Source: JBFWMG01 sp050251715 (lineage in GTDB: Bacteria > Desulfobacterota > Desulfovibrionia > Desulfovibrionales > Desulfovibrionaceae). Taken from it: a stretch of 64,000 nt of DNA. The position numbers and the translations under genes are program-made. The stretch lies in the NCBI GenBank assembly GCA_050251715.1, contig JBFWMG010000001.1, positions 124,001-188,000 on the forward strand, in the 5' to 3' direction. This document shows, piece after piece, positions 8,484-16,476 of this stretch (the stretch's first letter is position 1; every line of letters starts with the position of its first letter). The notes beneath the pieces were generated by a model. It saw only the letters and a list, made by a program, of their open reading frames with translations. It did no database searches and had not been told where the DNA came from.

Positions 8484-10622
8484 TTATCGAATGATGTTCA
8501 CGCGGGTGGAGACGTGCGCCTCGCCGCCGCGCAGATCCTGTTCGTCCAGATGCGACCCGGCGTCGGCGATGAGTTCGTTGTCGCCGACCCACTTGCCGCG
8601 CGCCGCCACTTTGCCCATGGTTTGGCCGAAGCCGTGGATGATGCCCGCGCAGCCGGGCTTGATCCGTTCGGTGAACATGATGGGCACGCGGACCTTGCCG
8701 GTGCTCGACTCCACGGTCACCGTGGCGCCGTCGGCAATGCCCAGCCGCTTGCCGTCGATGGGGTTGAGCAGCAGCGGGTTGGCGTCCAGGCCGGACACGG
8801 GGTCCCGCAACTGGGCGTTGTTCTGCGACCACGCGCCGGTGTTGTTCAGGAAGATGGTGCGGAAGTTGACAAGGATGAAGGGGTACTTGTCCTCGTCACG
8901 GCGGAACTCCAGCGGGAGTTGGGGATTTGGCCATTCCTGGCCGATGTCCTTGTACATCCGCCATTCCAGTTCGATCTTGCCGCTCGGGGTGGTGAACTTG
9001 CCTGCGTCCTCGTACTTGCGGAAGCCCACCGCGCCCGGAGACCAGACTGCGCCGTTGTCGAGCAGCTTCCGCATGGACAGGCCCACGCCGGAAAGCTCAA
9101 TGTCGTAGTATTCCAGATCATCCTTGAAGGCGAAGTATTCCGGGAACATGCGCTTGCCCAGCTCGATCATCACGCGGTTGGCGTGGCGCGACTCGCCGAT
9201 GGGCTTGACCACGGGCTGGCACACGGCCGCCGTGTGGCCGAAGTTGTACCACCAGGGCATGTAGAGCAACTCCCAGCGCTCGAAGTTGGTCTGGTCCGGC
9301 AGCACGAGGTCAGCCCACTTCATGGTCTCCGAGGGCAGGATCTCGGTGACCACAAAGAGTTCGAGCATGTAGTTGCCGTCCTTGTCCTTCATGGTCATGG
9401 CCTTGCGCCATTCGCCCGAGCCCATTTCGGACAGCGCCGGGTTGCACTCCGAGGCGAAGAAGACCTTGAGGGTGCCGTCCTTCACGGCCTGGGCCGCGTG
9501 CCAGGTGGGTTCCAGGAAGAAGTTGTAGTGGTCGAACTTGTCGCGGTTGGGCCCGGTGCGGTGATAACCGAGTTCCTTGAGGTTCGGGGCCGGGGGAACC
9601 GGCTTCACCGCAGCCATGGGCGCGAGCTCGGGCATGGGTTGCCCGCCGGGGTTGTCCAGGTTGCCGGTGATGACCAGGAAGATGGACCAGGCGTGGCCCC
9701 AGTCCATGGCGTTGCCGTACATGATGGACTTGAAGGCGTCCACGCTGACGCTGGGCGCCTTGGCGCACATCACGGCCAGCTTGACGATGTCCCTGGCGGG
9801 GACGTCGCAGATCTTGCTCATGGCCGCCGGGGTCTTGTCCTTGATGTAGGCCATCAGCTTGTCCATGTCGCCTTCGCGAACCCACTTGTCGCAGAAGGGC
9901 TTGTTGTACAGGCCCTTGGTCAGCAGGTGGTTGCACATGCCCAGGAACAGGGCGGCGTCGCCGCCGGGCTTGATGGGAATCCACCAATCGGCCTTGGCCG
10001 CCTCGGGGCGGAAGATGGGGTCGATGACCACGAGCTTCGCGCCGCGCTCCTTGGCGTTGAGGATGTCGTGGGGCACGCAGGCGTCATCCAGGCAGCCGAA
10101 GGGATGGCGGCCGGAAAGGATCATGATCCCGCCCTTGGGCACAGTGTAGTACATGGGCGCGATGTGGTGGTTGGGGAAGCAGCCGAAGGTGTGCAGATGG
10201 GCCATGATCTTGGCCGAGTCGCAGTGCGGCAGGCCCGTGGAGATGAAGCCGCCCACGGCGTTGACGAAGCGCCACTTGGGGTCGGTGGTGGAGTGCGGGA
10301 ACATGGAGTAGGTGAACTTGTGCTCCTCGCCCCGTTCGCGCAGTTCGCGCAGCTTCTTCTCCATGATGTCCATGGCCTCGTCCCAGCCGATGCGCTCGAA
10401 CTTGCCCTCGCCGCGCTCGCCGACCCGCTTCATGGGGTACTTGAGGCGTTCCTGGGAATAGAGCGTGGTGATGCCCGCCATGCCCTTGACGCACATCTTG
10501 CCCCGGGCTCGGGGGTTGCCCTTGACCTCCTTGACCACCCCGTCCTCCACGCGGGCAAGGATGGCGCACTCCGCCTTGCATTGGTAGCAGACCGTGGGAA
10601 TCCATTTGCTTTCGTGCATCAT
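8484..10622 (-). CDS. Molybdopterin oxidoreductase, DMSO-reductase family catalytic subunit
   Basis: The enzyme has 712 residues. The N-terminus has a [4Fe-4S] motif, C12-x2-C15-x3-C19 with C44, and C134 in a PHCDSAK context is the likely Mo/W ligand. The C-terminal molydopterin dinucleotide-binding domain covers about residues 590-700. No TAT (RR) signal is present, so the enzyme should stay in the cytoplasm, unlike most PsrA/PhsA/ArrA relatives. It is translated from an AAAGGAG site and heads the structural genes of an operon with an Fe-S subunit, an HPP protein and an FmdE/MoCF protein. The regulator immediately upstream has a nitrate-sensor-like domain. The substrate cannot be read from the sequence; a nitrogen oxyanion is a context-based guess, and other oxyanions, sulfur compounds or a formate-type reaction remain possible. 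Confidence 0.88.
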   Translation of the reverse strand: MMHESKWIPTVCYQCKAECAILARVEDGVVKEVKGNPRARGKMCVKGMAGITTLYSQERLKYPMKRVGERGEGKFERIGWDEAMDIMEKKLRELRERGEEHKFTYSMFPHSTTDPKWRFVNAVGGFISTGLPHCDSAKIMAHLHTFGCFPNHHIAPMYYTVPKGGIMILSGRHPFGCLDDACVPHDILNAKERGAKLVVIDPIFRPEAAKADWWIPIKPGGDAALFLGMCNHLLTKGLYNKPFCDKWVREGDMDKLMAYIKDKTPAAMSKICDVPARDIVKLAVMCAKAPSVSVDAFKSIMYGNAMDWGHAWSIFLVITGNLDNPGGQPMPELAPMAAVKPVPPAPNLKELGYHRTGPNRDKFDHYNFFLEPTWHAAQAVKDGTLKVFFASECNPALSEMGSGEWRKAMTMKDKDGNYMLELFVVTEILPSETMKWADLVLPDQTNFERWELLYMPWWYNFGHTAAVCQPVVKPIGESRHANRVMIELGKRMFPEYFAFKDDLEYYDIELSGVGLSMRKLLDNGAVWSPGAVGFRKYEDAGKFTTPSGKIELEWRMYKDIGQEWPNPQLPLEFRRDEDKYPFILVNFRTIFLNNTGAWSQNNAQLRDPVSGLDANPLLLNPIDGKRLGIADGATVTVESSTGKVRVPIMFTERIKPGCAGIIHGFGQTMGKVAARGKWVGDNELIADAGSHLDEQDLRGGEAHVSTRVNIIR

Positions 10623-10736
10623 GCTGTGCTCCTTTCACGCTTTTGCGGCCGCCGGGACGGACGCCGCCACTGGTTCCTTATGGACATAGAGCGTCGGGAG
10701 CGGAAAAAGGTTCCCGGCAGGAGGGGCGGGGAGGGG

Positions 10737-12140
10737 TCAGCAGGCGTGCCGGGGGAGGAAGTCGCGGCACGCGAAGCCGTCCAGGGCGAGGGGCGGGACG
10801 AGGACGCCCGCGTCGAGGGCCATGCGGGCGAAGGCCTCCATGCGTCCGGAATCCGGGGCGAGGTCGTCGAAGGTGACGAGGCCCTGGTCCAGTATCTGCC
10901 GGGCCACGTCCCGGGCCACGGGCATGCCCGAGGCCAGGATGCGCGCACCGTAGTCCGTGTCGCGGCGTATCCGGTCGCGGACCGCGAACAGCGTGCGCAC
11001 GTAGTCGCCCACCACGTGGCTCTGGCGCAGGGCAAAGTCGCGGCGCACCGCCAGGATGCAGCACAGGTGGTCGGGCAGGATGTCGCGGGAGTGGAGCACC
11101 TCGTCACCCACACCCAGGCTGGCGCTTGCGGCGCTCCACGGCTCCGCGCAGAAGAAGGCGCCGATGCTGTTGCGCCGCATGGCGGCGATGACCGAGGACG
11201 GGTGTACGATGCGGGTCGGCTGGGCGGCGAATTCCGGGCGATCCCGCGCCAGGCGGTCCAGCAGCACGTGGTGGGTGGATATCTCGCCGGGCAGGCCCAG
11301 GCAGCGTTGCCGCGTGTCGTTGCGTGAGACGGCCAGGGCACTGCCGTTGTGGTGCCCGTCCATGACGTAGAGCAACTGGGTGCCGGACTGGTGCAGGCTG
11401 ATGGCGAGCGGGGCCATGATGAAGGCTGCGTCGAGGCGGCCGTGCCTGAGGTCGTTCGCCAGGGCCGCCCAGGAGATGTAGCGCCGCGACACCAGGGGCA
11501 GGCTGCGCCCGGCACTTTGGCGTTCCGCGCCCATGGCCAGCAGGTGGTCGCTCACGGGCATGTAGCCCACGCGGAACAGGGTGTCGGAGCGGAAATGCGC
11601 CAGGAGGCGCGTCAGGAGCGGCCGCGCGGTATGCAGCCGCTTCTTGACCGTCCCCTCGGGCAGGCCGCAGGCCTGCGCCACCGCATGGATGGACAGGCCA
11701 CGGCGGTAGTGCAGGCGACAGACCTCGCTCAGGTGCTCGGGGAGCTCGGCCAGGGCGTCGTCGCAGGCGCGCATCAGCTGCTTGGCCCACACGGCGTCCG
11801 CCGGGTCCTGGTTCGGGGAGCACGGCAACAGGTCGCTGCCCTCGAGGCGCTCCAGGGACACCGTGTGCTGCTCGGCGGTCCGCTGCCTGGCGCACTGCGA
11901 GACGATGATCGACGCGAGCCAGGCGGGGAAGGCCGCCGGGTCGCGCAGGGCGGCAAGCTCGCGGAAGGCGATGAGAAAGGATTCCTGGACCGCGTCCTCG
12001 GCGTCCAGACCCCTGGGCAGGCGGCGTTGGGCGAAATGGAGCGCCCACGGCGAAAGCTGGCCGATCAGGTTCCGCCACGCGCCCATTTCGCCCTTCAAGG
12101 CGTTTTCCACAAGCGAGATCACGTGCCCCTGTGTCGCCAT
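10737..12140 (-). CDS. ECF-type sigma factor fused to a NasS/NrtA/SsuA-like ligand-binding domain
   Basis: The protein has 467 residues. Residues ~10-95 match sigma region 2 (DAEDAVQESFLIAFREL), and ~130-180 match sigma region 4 with a helix-turn-helix (LSIHAVAQACGLPEGTVKKRL). From ~190 to the end the sequence follows the NMT1/NrtA-type periplasmic-binding fold: RVGYMPVSDHLL, LRHGRLDAAFIMAPLAISL, GAFFCAEPWSAASASLGVG, RDILPDHLCCILAVRRDF. There is no signal peptide, so the binding domain works in the cytoplasm, as in the nitrate sensor NasS. It lies 115 bp upstream of, and is transcribed with, the molybdopterin-enzyme genes, and probably switches them on or off in response to a small oxyanion or sulfonate-like ligand. 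The one-chain sigma-plus-sensor design is unusual. Domain calls are firm; the ligand is inferred. Confidence 0.85.
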   Translation of the reverse strand: MATQGHVISLVENALKGEMGAWRNLIGQLSPWALHFAQRRLPRGLDAEDAVQESFLIAFRELAALRDPAAFPAWLASIIVSQCARQRTAEQHTVSLERLEGSDLLPCSPNQDPADAVWAKQLMRACDDALAELPEHLSEVCRLHYRRGLSIHAVAQACGLPEGTVKKRLHTARPLLTRLLAHFRSDTLFRVGYMPVSDHLLAMGAERQSAGRSLPLVSRRYISWAALANDLRHGRLDAAFIMAPLAISLHQSGTQLLYVMDGHHNGSALAVSRNDTRQRCLGLPGEISTHHVLLDRLARDRPEFAAQPTRIVHPSSVIAAMRRNSIGAFFCAEPWSAASASLGVGDEVLHSRDILPDHLCCILAVRRDFALRQSHVVGDYVRTLFAVRDRIRRDTDYGARILASGMPVARDVARQILDQGLVTFDDLAPDSGRMEAFARMALDAGVLVPPLALDGFACRDFLPRHAC

Positions 12141-12247
12141 AGCCCGCTGCCTCCAGGTGGTTGGTGCAACCCCATGTCATGCCTATTATCTCCCCGCCAG
12201 GGAGCCGCGTCAATGGTGCGCGGGAACTATGACATGAGCGGTAGGCG

Positions 12248-12442
12248 TCACAGCGCCTTGATCCGCCGGATGACCTCGGTCACGCCCAGCATGGGCATGA
12301 TGCCGTTGTCCTTGATGACGAAATCCGCAGGCGGGACGAGGATGAAATTCTCGGGGATGAGATGCTTGATGGCGATGACGTGCACGTTGTATTTGGCCCA
12401 CAGATTGAGAGCCTTGGGGCTCTGAACATACAGGGTCTGCTT
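12248..12442 (-). pseudogene. Remnant of a KtrA/TrkA-type potassium channel regulatory subunit (RCK_C domain)
   Basis: About 64 residues match the C-terminal RCK/TrkA_C domain of KtrA/TrkA proteins: KALNLWAKYNVHVIAIK, then PPADFVIKDNGIMPMLG and EVIRRIKAL at the end. The N-terminal NAD-binding domain is missing; upstream codons (12443-12598) are unrelated, Arg-rich sequence. No ktrB/trkH neighbour exists. This is most likely a deletion remnant; a functional stand-alone domain is less likely. Confidence 0.65.
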
Positions 12443-12887
12443 GACCTGCGACCCAGTCTCATTGCGAGCGTCGCGTCGCAGCGATCGCATTGGGCATCGC
12501 ATGATATCGCGCGGGGTACTGCCTTGCCCCCCCGCGTATTCTTTCCGTGCCTGATCGACTGTTGCTTTCCTTTTTCGAACCGCACAATGACGCCGCATCG
12601 GTCAGAACAGGGGGCATTAAGCCCAGGTACGCCTTGTGTCAGGTCTCATATGTGGCTCCTTCGCACTGTATTTCCTTCAGGCACAGAACCCATGATGCCC
12701 TGCCGTCGAAAGGCCGCAATCGTTTTTTCCTGTTAAATCGGTGTCATCTTGCCTGGAAGATGCGATATCTCCAAGACGCATCGCCGCATGCGGCGTGTCG
12801 ACGGTATGCCATGTTGTTTTTTATCAGTTATTTTTAAATGGTTACAGTATATTGCACGGCTGTTCCATGGATGGGACAGCGTTGGCG
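12443..12887. other. Intergenic stretch without recognisable gene
   Basis: About 445 bp, AT-richer than the surroundings, lies between the KtrA remnant and the promoter of the FecR-domain gene. Short open frames here lack ribosome-binding sites and recognisable protein composition. The stretch may be debris of the deletion that removed the rest of ktrA. Confidence 0.5.
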
Positions 12888-12916
12888 TTGATTTTGCCAA
12901 TGCGATATTCTATACA
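12888..12916 (+). promoter_or_regulatory. Sigma70-like promoter of the FecR-domain gene
   Basis: TTGATT (12888-12893), a 17-bp spacer and TATACA (12911-12916) match -35/-10 elements closely. The predicted transcript would begin about 45 bp before the ATG at 12970. A small palindrome (ATTCTATACATAGAAT) overlaps the -10 element and might be an operator. Confidence 0.55.
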
Positions 12917-12969
12917 TAGAATATGTATAATGCCGTTGCCGTCCCAGAATGCAATCCTGGAGGCCAGCC

Positions 12970-14034
12970 ATGACCACCGGAATCCCTGTCGGCCAAGTCG
13001 TAAACGCGCACGGCAACGTCTTCGCCGAAACCGACGGTTCGCAACATGCGTTGACCTCCGGCAGCCCCATCTTCGAGAACGATGTCCTCATCACCAAGGC
13101 CGCGAGCACTGTGGAAATCAAGTTCGCGGACGATTCCACACTTTCCCAGGGTGCGGACAGCCGCCTGACCATCGACGCCTACGTCTTCAATCCGGATGCG
13201 AACACAGGGTCCCACTCTCTCATGAAGATGGCGCAGGGCACCTTCCGCATGGTCACCGGCAAGATCGCGACGGAGAACCCCGACGGGGTGAAGATCGAGT
13301 CTCCGCTCGCCTCCCTCGGCATTCGCGGCACAACCACCGTGCACGAGATCCAGCAGAACGGACAGGAGAAGCACGGCGCGGAAAGCCTGACCGGCGGCCA
13401 GTCCATCCTGCTCTCCGACCAGTTTGGCAACTCGCAGGTCATCACCCAGCCCCTTGGGATCATCGATTTCACACCCGGCCAGCCCATGGGCGCCGTGCGC
13501 GGGCTGACGCCGCAGGAGGGGCAGGCCTTCCGCGCCGCCGCGCCCATGACCTCCCTGGGCGAACCCGCGCCCGAAGGCGACGAGCCCCCGGACGAGACCC
13601 CAGAGGGCGAAGGCGAAGGCGAGGGCGAAGGTACCGGCGAGGGTGATGGCACCGGAGAGGGCGATGGCACCGGAGAGGGTGATGCTCTCGGCGACGGCGA
13701 AGGCGGGACCGACGGCGAACAGGACACCGGCCAGGACGGTGAGGGCGAGGGCGAGGGCGATACGCCCGCTGAGCCCGACGCGGCGGGCCAGGGCGATGCC
13801 GACGCGGCTGGGCTTGGCGCGGACCAGGGCCAGGACGCGCAGGGCGCGAATCCCGAGGCCACCCAAGGCGCCGAAGGCGGCGACGGCACCCCTGGTCGGC
13901 ACGCTGTGGTACGACGCGGACGGCTCGGGCGCGGGCGCGGGCGTGGAGATCGCGGAATTCCTCAACGACCCGACCCTGGCCATCGGGGACATCGAGGTTG
14001 TTTAGCGCGTTTTAGCATTGAAACAATGCGCTGA
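12970..14034 (+). CDS. FecR-domain, type I secretion-like protein, C-terminus frameshifted
   Basis: I chose the ATG at 12970 because GGAGG (12959-12963) sits 6 bp before it; the in-frame ATG at 12949 lacks a site. Residues ~1-170 form a FecR domain (VGQVVNAHGNVF, LASLGIRGTTTVHEI), as found at the N-terminus of RTX adhesins. Residues ~190-300 are an acidic Gly/Glu/Asp linker with GTGEGD repeats. Near 13885 the reading switches: the in-frame tail is Arg/Gly-rich nonsense, while the +1 frame reads GTLWYDADGSGAGAGVE and ends GDIEVV at a stop at 14005. The latter is a typical RTX/type I secretion C-terminus. A one-base loss (or sequencing error) in the GC-rich repeat region probably separates the secretion signal from the protein. 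There is no Sec signal, consistent with type I export. No secretion ATPase genes lie nearby. Confidence 0.75.
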   Translation: MTTGIPVGQVVNAHGNVFAETDGSQHALTSGSPIFENDVLITKAASTVEIKFADDSTLSQGADSRLTIDAYVFNPDANTGSHSLMKMAQGTFRMVTGKIATENPDGVKIESPLASLGIRGTTTVHEIQQNGQEKHGAESLTGGQSILLSDQFGNSQVITQPLGIIDFTPGQPMGAVRGLTPQEGQAFRAAAPMTSLGEPAPEGDEPPDETPEGEGEGEGEGTGEGDGTGEGDGTGEGDALGDGEGGTDGEQDTGQDGEGEGEGDTPAEPDAAGQGDADAAGLGADQGQDAQGANPEATQGAEGGDGTPGRHAVVRRGRLGRGRGRGDRGIPQRPDPGHRGHRGCLARFSIETMR

Positions 14035-14211
14035 TTTGAAATAATGAAGCATTATTTCAACGAAATGCACAAGAGCATCTAATCTTTTTCAAAGGTAAGA
14101 TGCTCTAACGCATTTTAGCATTGAAGCAATGCGAGGATTTGAAATAATGAAGCATTATTTCAACGAAATGCATAAGAGCATCTAATCTTTTTCAAAGGTA
14201 AGATGCTCTAA
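14006..14211 (+). repeat. Two tandem copies of a 103-bp repeat with three hairpins
   Basis: Copy A (14006-14108) and copy B (14109-14211) differ at only a few bases. A third copy lies at 60139-60241. Each copy folds into three successive hairpins: GCATTG/CAATGC with a 3-nt loop, an 11-bp perfect stem TTGAAATAATG/CATTATTTCAA with loop AAG, and AGAGCATCT/AGATGCTCT enclosing a shorter helix. Copy A starts right after the stop of the rescued frame of the FecR gene. The repeats are much more AT-rich than their surroundings. They could be small non-autonomous mobile elements or transcript-end structures. Confidence 0.85.
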
Positions 14212-14531
14212 CGTCATTGCTTGGGATGCGGATAATGGATGCCGCGCTTACGTTTTGATCCGGACGCGCCGCGTGGCGTACGTCCACGTTCATGCGCACG
14301 TTTCGAGATGGTGCGCATCTCGATGCGCTTTGACTCCCACCACCACAAGGAAGCAAGAGCCTACCGTCGCAGGCGTGTACGCTCTTTTCCGTTTTTCGGC
14401 GTGGTTCCGGACAGGACAGCCCGTGCCCGTCAGCCGCCGCACGGCACGCGCCCGTGGGGCGGCGAGGGCGGAACAGGGGATGGGCGAGGGGCGATGGGAG
14501 ATGGGGCTTGGGAATCGGCGGCGTTGGCGGG
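14212..14531. other. Intergenic stretch without recognisable gene
   Basis: These 320 bp lie between the repeat pair and the end of the diguanylate cyclase gene. No ribosome-binding site plus plausible coding frame, tRNA or clear terminator is visible. Confidence 0.5.
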
Positions 14532-15443
14532 TCAGTCGGCTGTTTCCAGGCAATTCCCGCCCCGTGCCTTGGCCTTGTAAAGGGCAAGGTCCGCACGGCG
14601 GAAAAGGCCTTGCCCCGCTTCATCTTTTTTGAATTCGGCAACGCCGAAGCTGGCAGTAATTTTTCCTGCTGTTGGAAATTCATAATTTTCGATATGTTGG
14701 CGCAGCTTCTCGGTGAGTTGCCTCGCCCCGTGCAGATCCGTTTCGGGCGAAAAGACGATGAATTCCTCGCCGCCCCAGCGGCCAATGGTGTCCGCCGCGC
14801 GGCATTGGGTCTTGAGGATCTGGGCGAAATGGACGAGGGCGTCGTCGCCCACCTGATGCCCGAAGGTGTCGTTGATGGTCTTGAACTTGTCGATATCGAT
14901 GAGAACCATGGACAGGGGGCGGCCGTAGCGCACGGCCCTGGTCATCTCCTCCTTGGCTATCTCGTCGAGCTTCATGCGGTTGTACAGGCCGGTCAGCTTG
15001 TCCGTTTCGGACAGCCGCTCAAGCTCCTTGGTCTTCATGGCCAGTTCGGCATGGGCCTCCGCGAGCCTGTTCTGGGTCTCCTTCATCTCGGAGACGTCCA
15101 CGGCGATGGAGCATTTGACGGTGCGGCCGTCCGGCCACACCAGGGCTTTCTCCTGCATTTGATACCAGTGGTCGTCAACGGCGTTGAAGTGCTCGAAAAT
15201 GATGGTTTTGCCGTTGGGATAGCCGTCCTTGTTGACGAGTTCGCCCATTTTGCAGTGGATGCAGGGCGTATCCTCCTCGTAAATGGAACTGTGGCAGATC
15301 GTGCCGGTGAGGTCGCCATGGGAATCGGCAAACGCCCGATTGACGAACACGATCTCATGGGTTCTGACGTCCACGACATAGGTGTCGTACGGAATGACGT
15401 CGTAAAGCGACTCGAACAACAGTTTTTCGTTGATGACTTTCAT
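14532..15443 (-). CDS. PAS-domain diguanylate cyclase (GGEEF)
   Basis: This 303-residue cytoplasmic protein would make cyclic di-GMP from two GTP. The N-terminal ~125 residues form a PAS sensor with PCIHC, a Cys pair that might be redox-active or metal-binding. A short coiled coil (about 125-150) leads to a GGDEF domain with active-site RWGGEEFIVF. The allosteric RxxD inhibition site (RAAD) lies five residues before it, so both catalysis and product inhibition should work. Its ATG overlaps the stop of the CheY gene by 4 bp, which suggests translational coupling. It is the output of the CheA-like kinase, CheX and CheY set transcribed on the same strand. Confidence 0.93.
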   Translation of the reverse strand: MKVINEKLLFESLYDVIPYDTYVVDVRTHEIVFVNRAFADSHGDLTGTICHSSIYEEDTPCIHCKMGELVNKDGYPNGKTIIFEHFNAVDDHWYQMQEKALVWPDGRTVKCSIAVDVSEMKETQNRLAEAHAELAMKTKELERLSETDKLTGLYNRMKLDEIAKEEMTRAVRYGRPLSMVLIDIDKFKTINDTFGHQVGDDALVHFAQILKTQCRAADTIGRWGGEEFIVFSPETDLHGARQLTEKLRQHIENYEFPTAGKITASFGVAEFKKDEAGQGLFRRADLALYKAKARGGNCLETAD

Positions 15444-15823
15444 GAAAGATATTTATCCATGATCTTGTCGATGGATTCTTGCAGCTTTTCGGGCTTGACC
15501 GGCTTCAGCACGTAGCCCTTGGCTCCGGCGTCTATGGCGTCCATGACCATTTGTTCCTGTCCATGGGATGTGACCATGATGATGAGCGCGTCGGCGTCCT
15601 CCGCGAGGATGCGTCTGGTGGCCTCGATGCCGTCCATGTCGGGCATGGTGATGTCCATGGTCACCAGAGCCGGTTTTTGTTCCTTGTAGGCGGCAACGGC
15701 CGCTTCACCCGTCTTGGCCGAACATGTGACCCGGTGCCCCAGATCTTCGAGCATCTTTGTGAGCTTCTTTATGGTGATGGATGAGTCGTCCACCACCATG
15801 ACGTCGAGAGTTCTGCCGTTCAT
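15440..15823 (-). CDS. CheY-like single-domain response regulator
   Basis: The protein is a 127-residue receiver domain. The acidic pair (VVDDSS), the phospho-acceptor Asp in VTMDITMPDMDG (about residue 56), the switch Thr in IIMVTSHG and the Lys in YVLKPVKPEKL are all present, so it should be phosphorylated normally. It sits between the CheX and diguanylate cyclase genes (12-bp and -4-bp spacing). It probably carries the phosphate from the CheA-like kinase and acts on the cyclase or another partner, with CheX as its phosphatase. Confidence 0.93.
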   Translation of the reverse strand: MNGRTLDVMVVDDSSITIKKLTKMLEDLGHRVTCSAKTGEAAVAAYKEQKPALVTMDITMPDMDGIEATRRILAEDADALIIMVTSHGQEQMVMDAIDAGAKGYVLKPVKPEKLQESIDKIMDKYLS

Positions 15824-15834
15824 GGCATTTTTCC

Positions 15835-16347
15835 TTATACGTAGTTGAGCTTTTCGTCAAAAAGGTTATGGGGGCCCACGCAAAAAACCAGCATCCGGCC
15901 ATGGTCGGTGGTCAGGGCCGCCTGATAGAAATGCATGGACTTTTTGCGGGTGATGCTTTTGGCCTCGCTCAAGACCACAGGCGGCGACAGGTTGATGAGC
16001 ACGCCGGAATCAGCGAAATCCGCCGTTGCGTTGCCAACCACGATGTTGATGATGTCTCCCGCTGTTTCCTCAATGTATTCAGCGCGTTCGTCGTCCGCAA
16101 TGTCCAGGTCGCTGGAATAGCCCTCATAGATTTTTTCAATCAGGGCTTCTTCGAAACTGACCCCCACATACATGTTAATATTCCCGCCCACGTTGAGCAA
16201 GGCGGTTGTGTGGTTCAGTTCGAGACGATGCATGCCGTTCATGTCGTAGTCGGCCGCCGTAACCGTCACGCCCGACTCCTCGGCCAGAAACGAGGCCGTA
16301 CGCTCACAGAGGACTTGCATGATTTTCGTGACGTTGATCTCGCTCAT
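15835..16347 (-). CDS. cheX: CheX-like CheY phosphatase
   Basis: The 170-residue protein matches the CheX/CheC/FliY phosphatase family. The diagnostic helix EETAGDIINIVVGNA (about residues 92-106) supplies the Glu and Asn of the E-x3-N type active site that removes phosphate from CheY. There is no signal peptide or membrane segment. An AGGAGA box precedes the ATG. It lies between the kinase and CheY genes on the same strand, so it is expected to tune that relay rather than the flagellar one; no flagellar or MCP genes are present. Confidence 0.85.
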   Translation of the reverse strand: MSEINVTKIMQVLCERTASFLAEESGVTVTAADYDMNGMHRLELNHTTALLNVGGNINMYVGVSFEEALIEKIYEGYSSDLDIADDERAEYIEETAGDIINIVVGNATADFADSGVLINLSPPVVLSEAKSITRKKSMHFYQAALTTDHGRMLVFCVGPHNLFDEKLNYV

Positions 16348-16476
16348 GGATGTCTCCTTTGTTTCCCATCGCTTCGGAGCCGGAAACCCGAAAAGGCGCA
16401 GCGCGAAGGCCGCGCCGACACATGGCTTGAAGCGGATATTCGCCGGTCCGTCAAGCCTGTTCGGCCCTGGCCGGGA

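Noticed and set aside
8355..11327. A 990-codon open frame on the plus strand
   Set aside because: It is antisense to the molybdopterin oxidoreductase, Fe-S and sigma-fusion genes, is His/Gly/Val-rich without domains, and arises from the high GC content of the opposite strand.
13590..13770. CRISPR-like or tandem DNA repeats
   Set aside because: The periodicity comes from codons for Gly-Glu-Gly-Asp repeats in the FecR-domain protein; there are no spacers.
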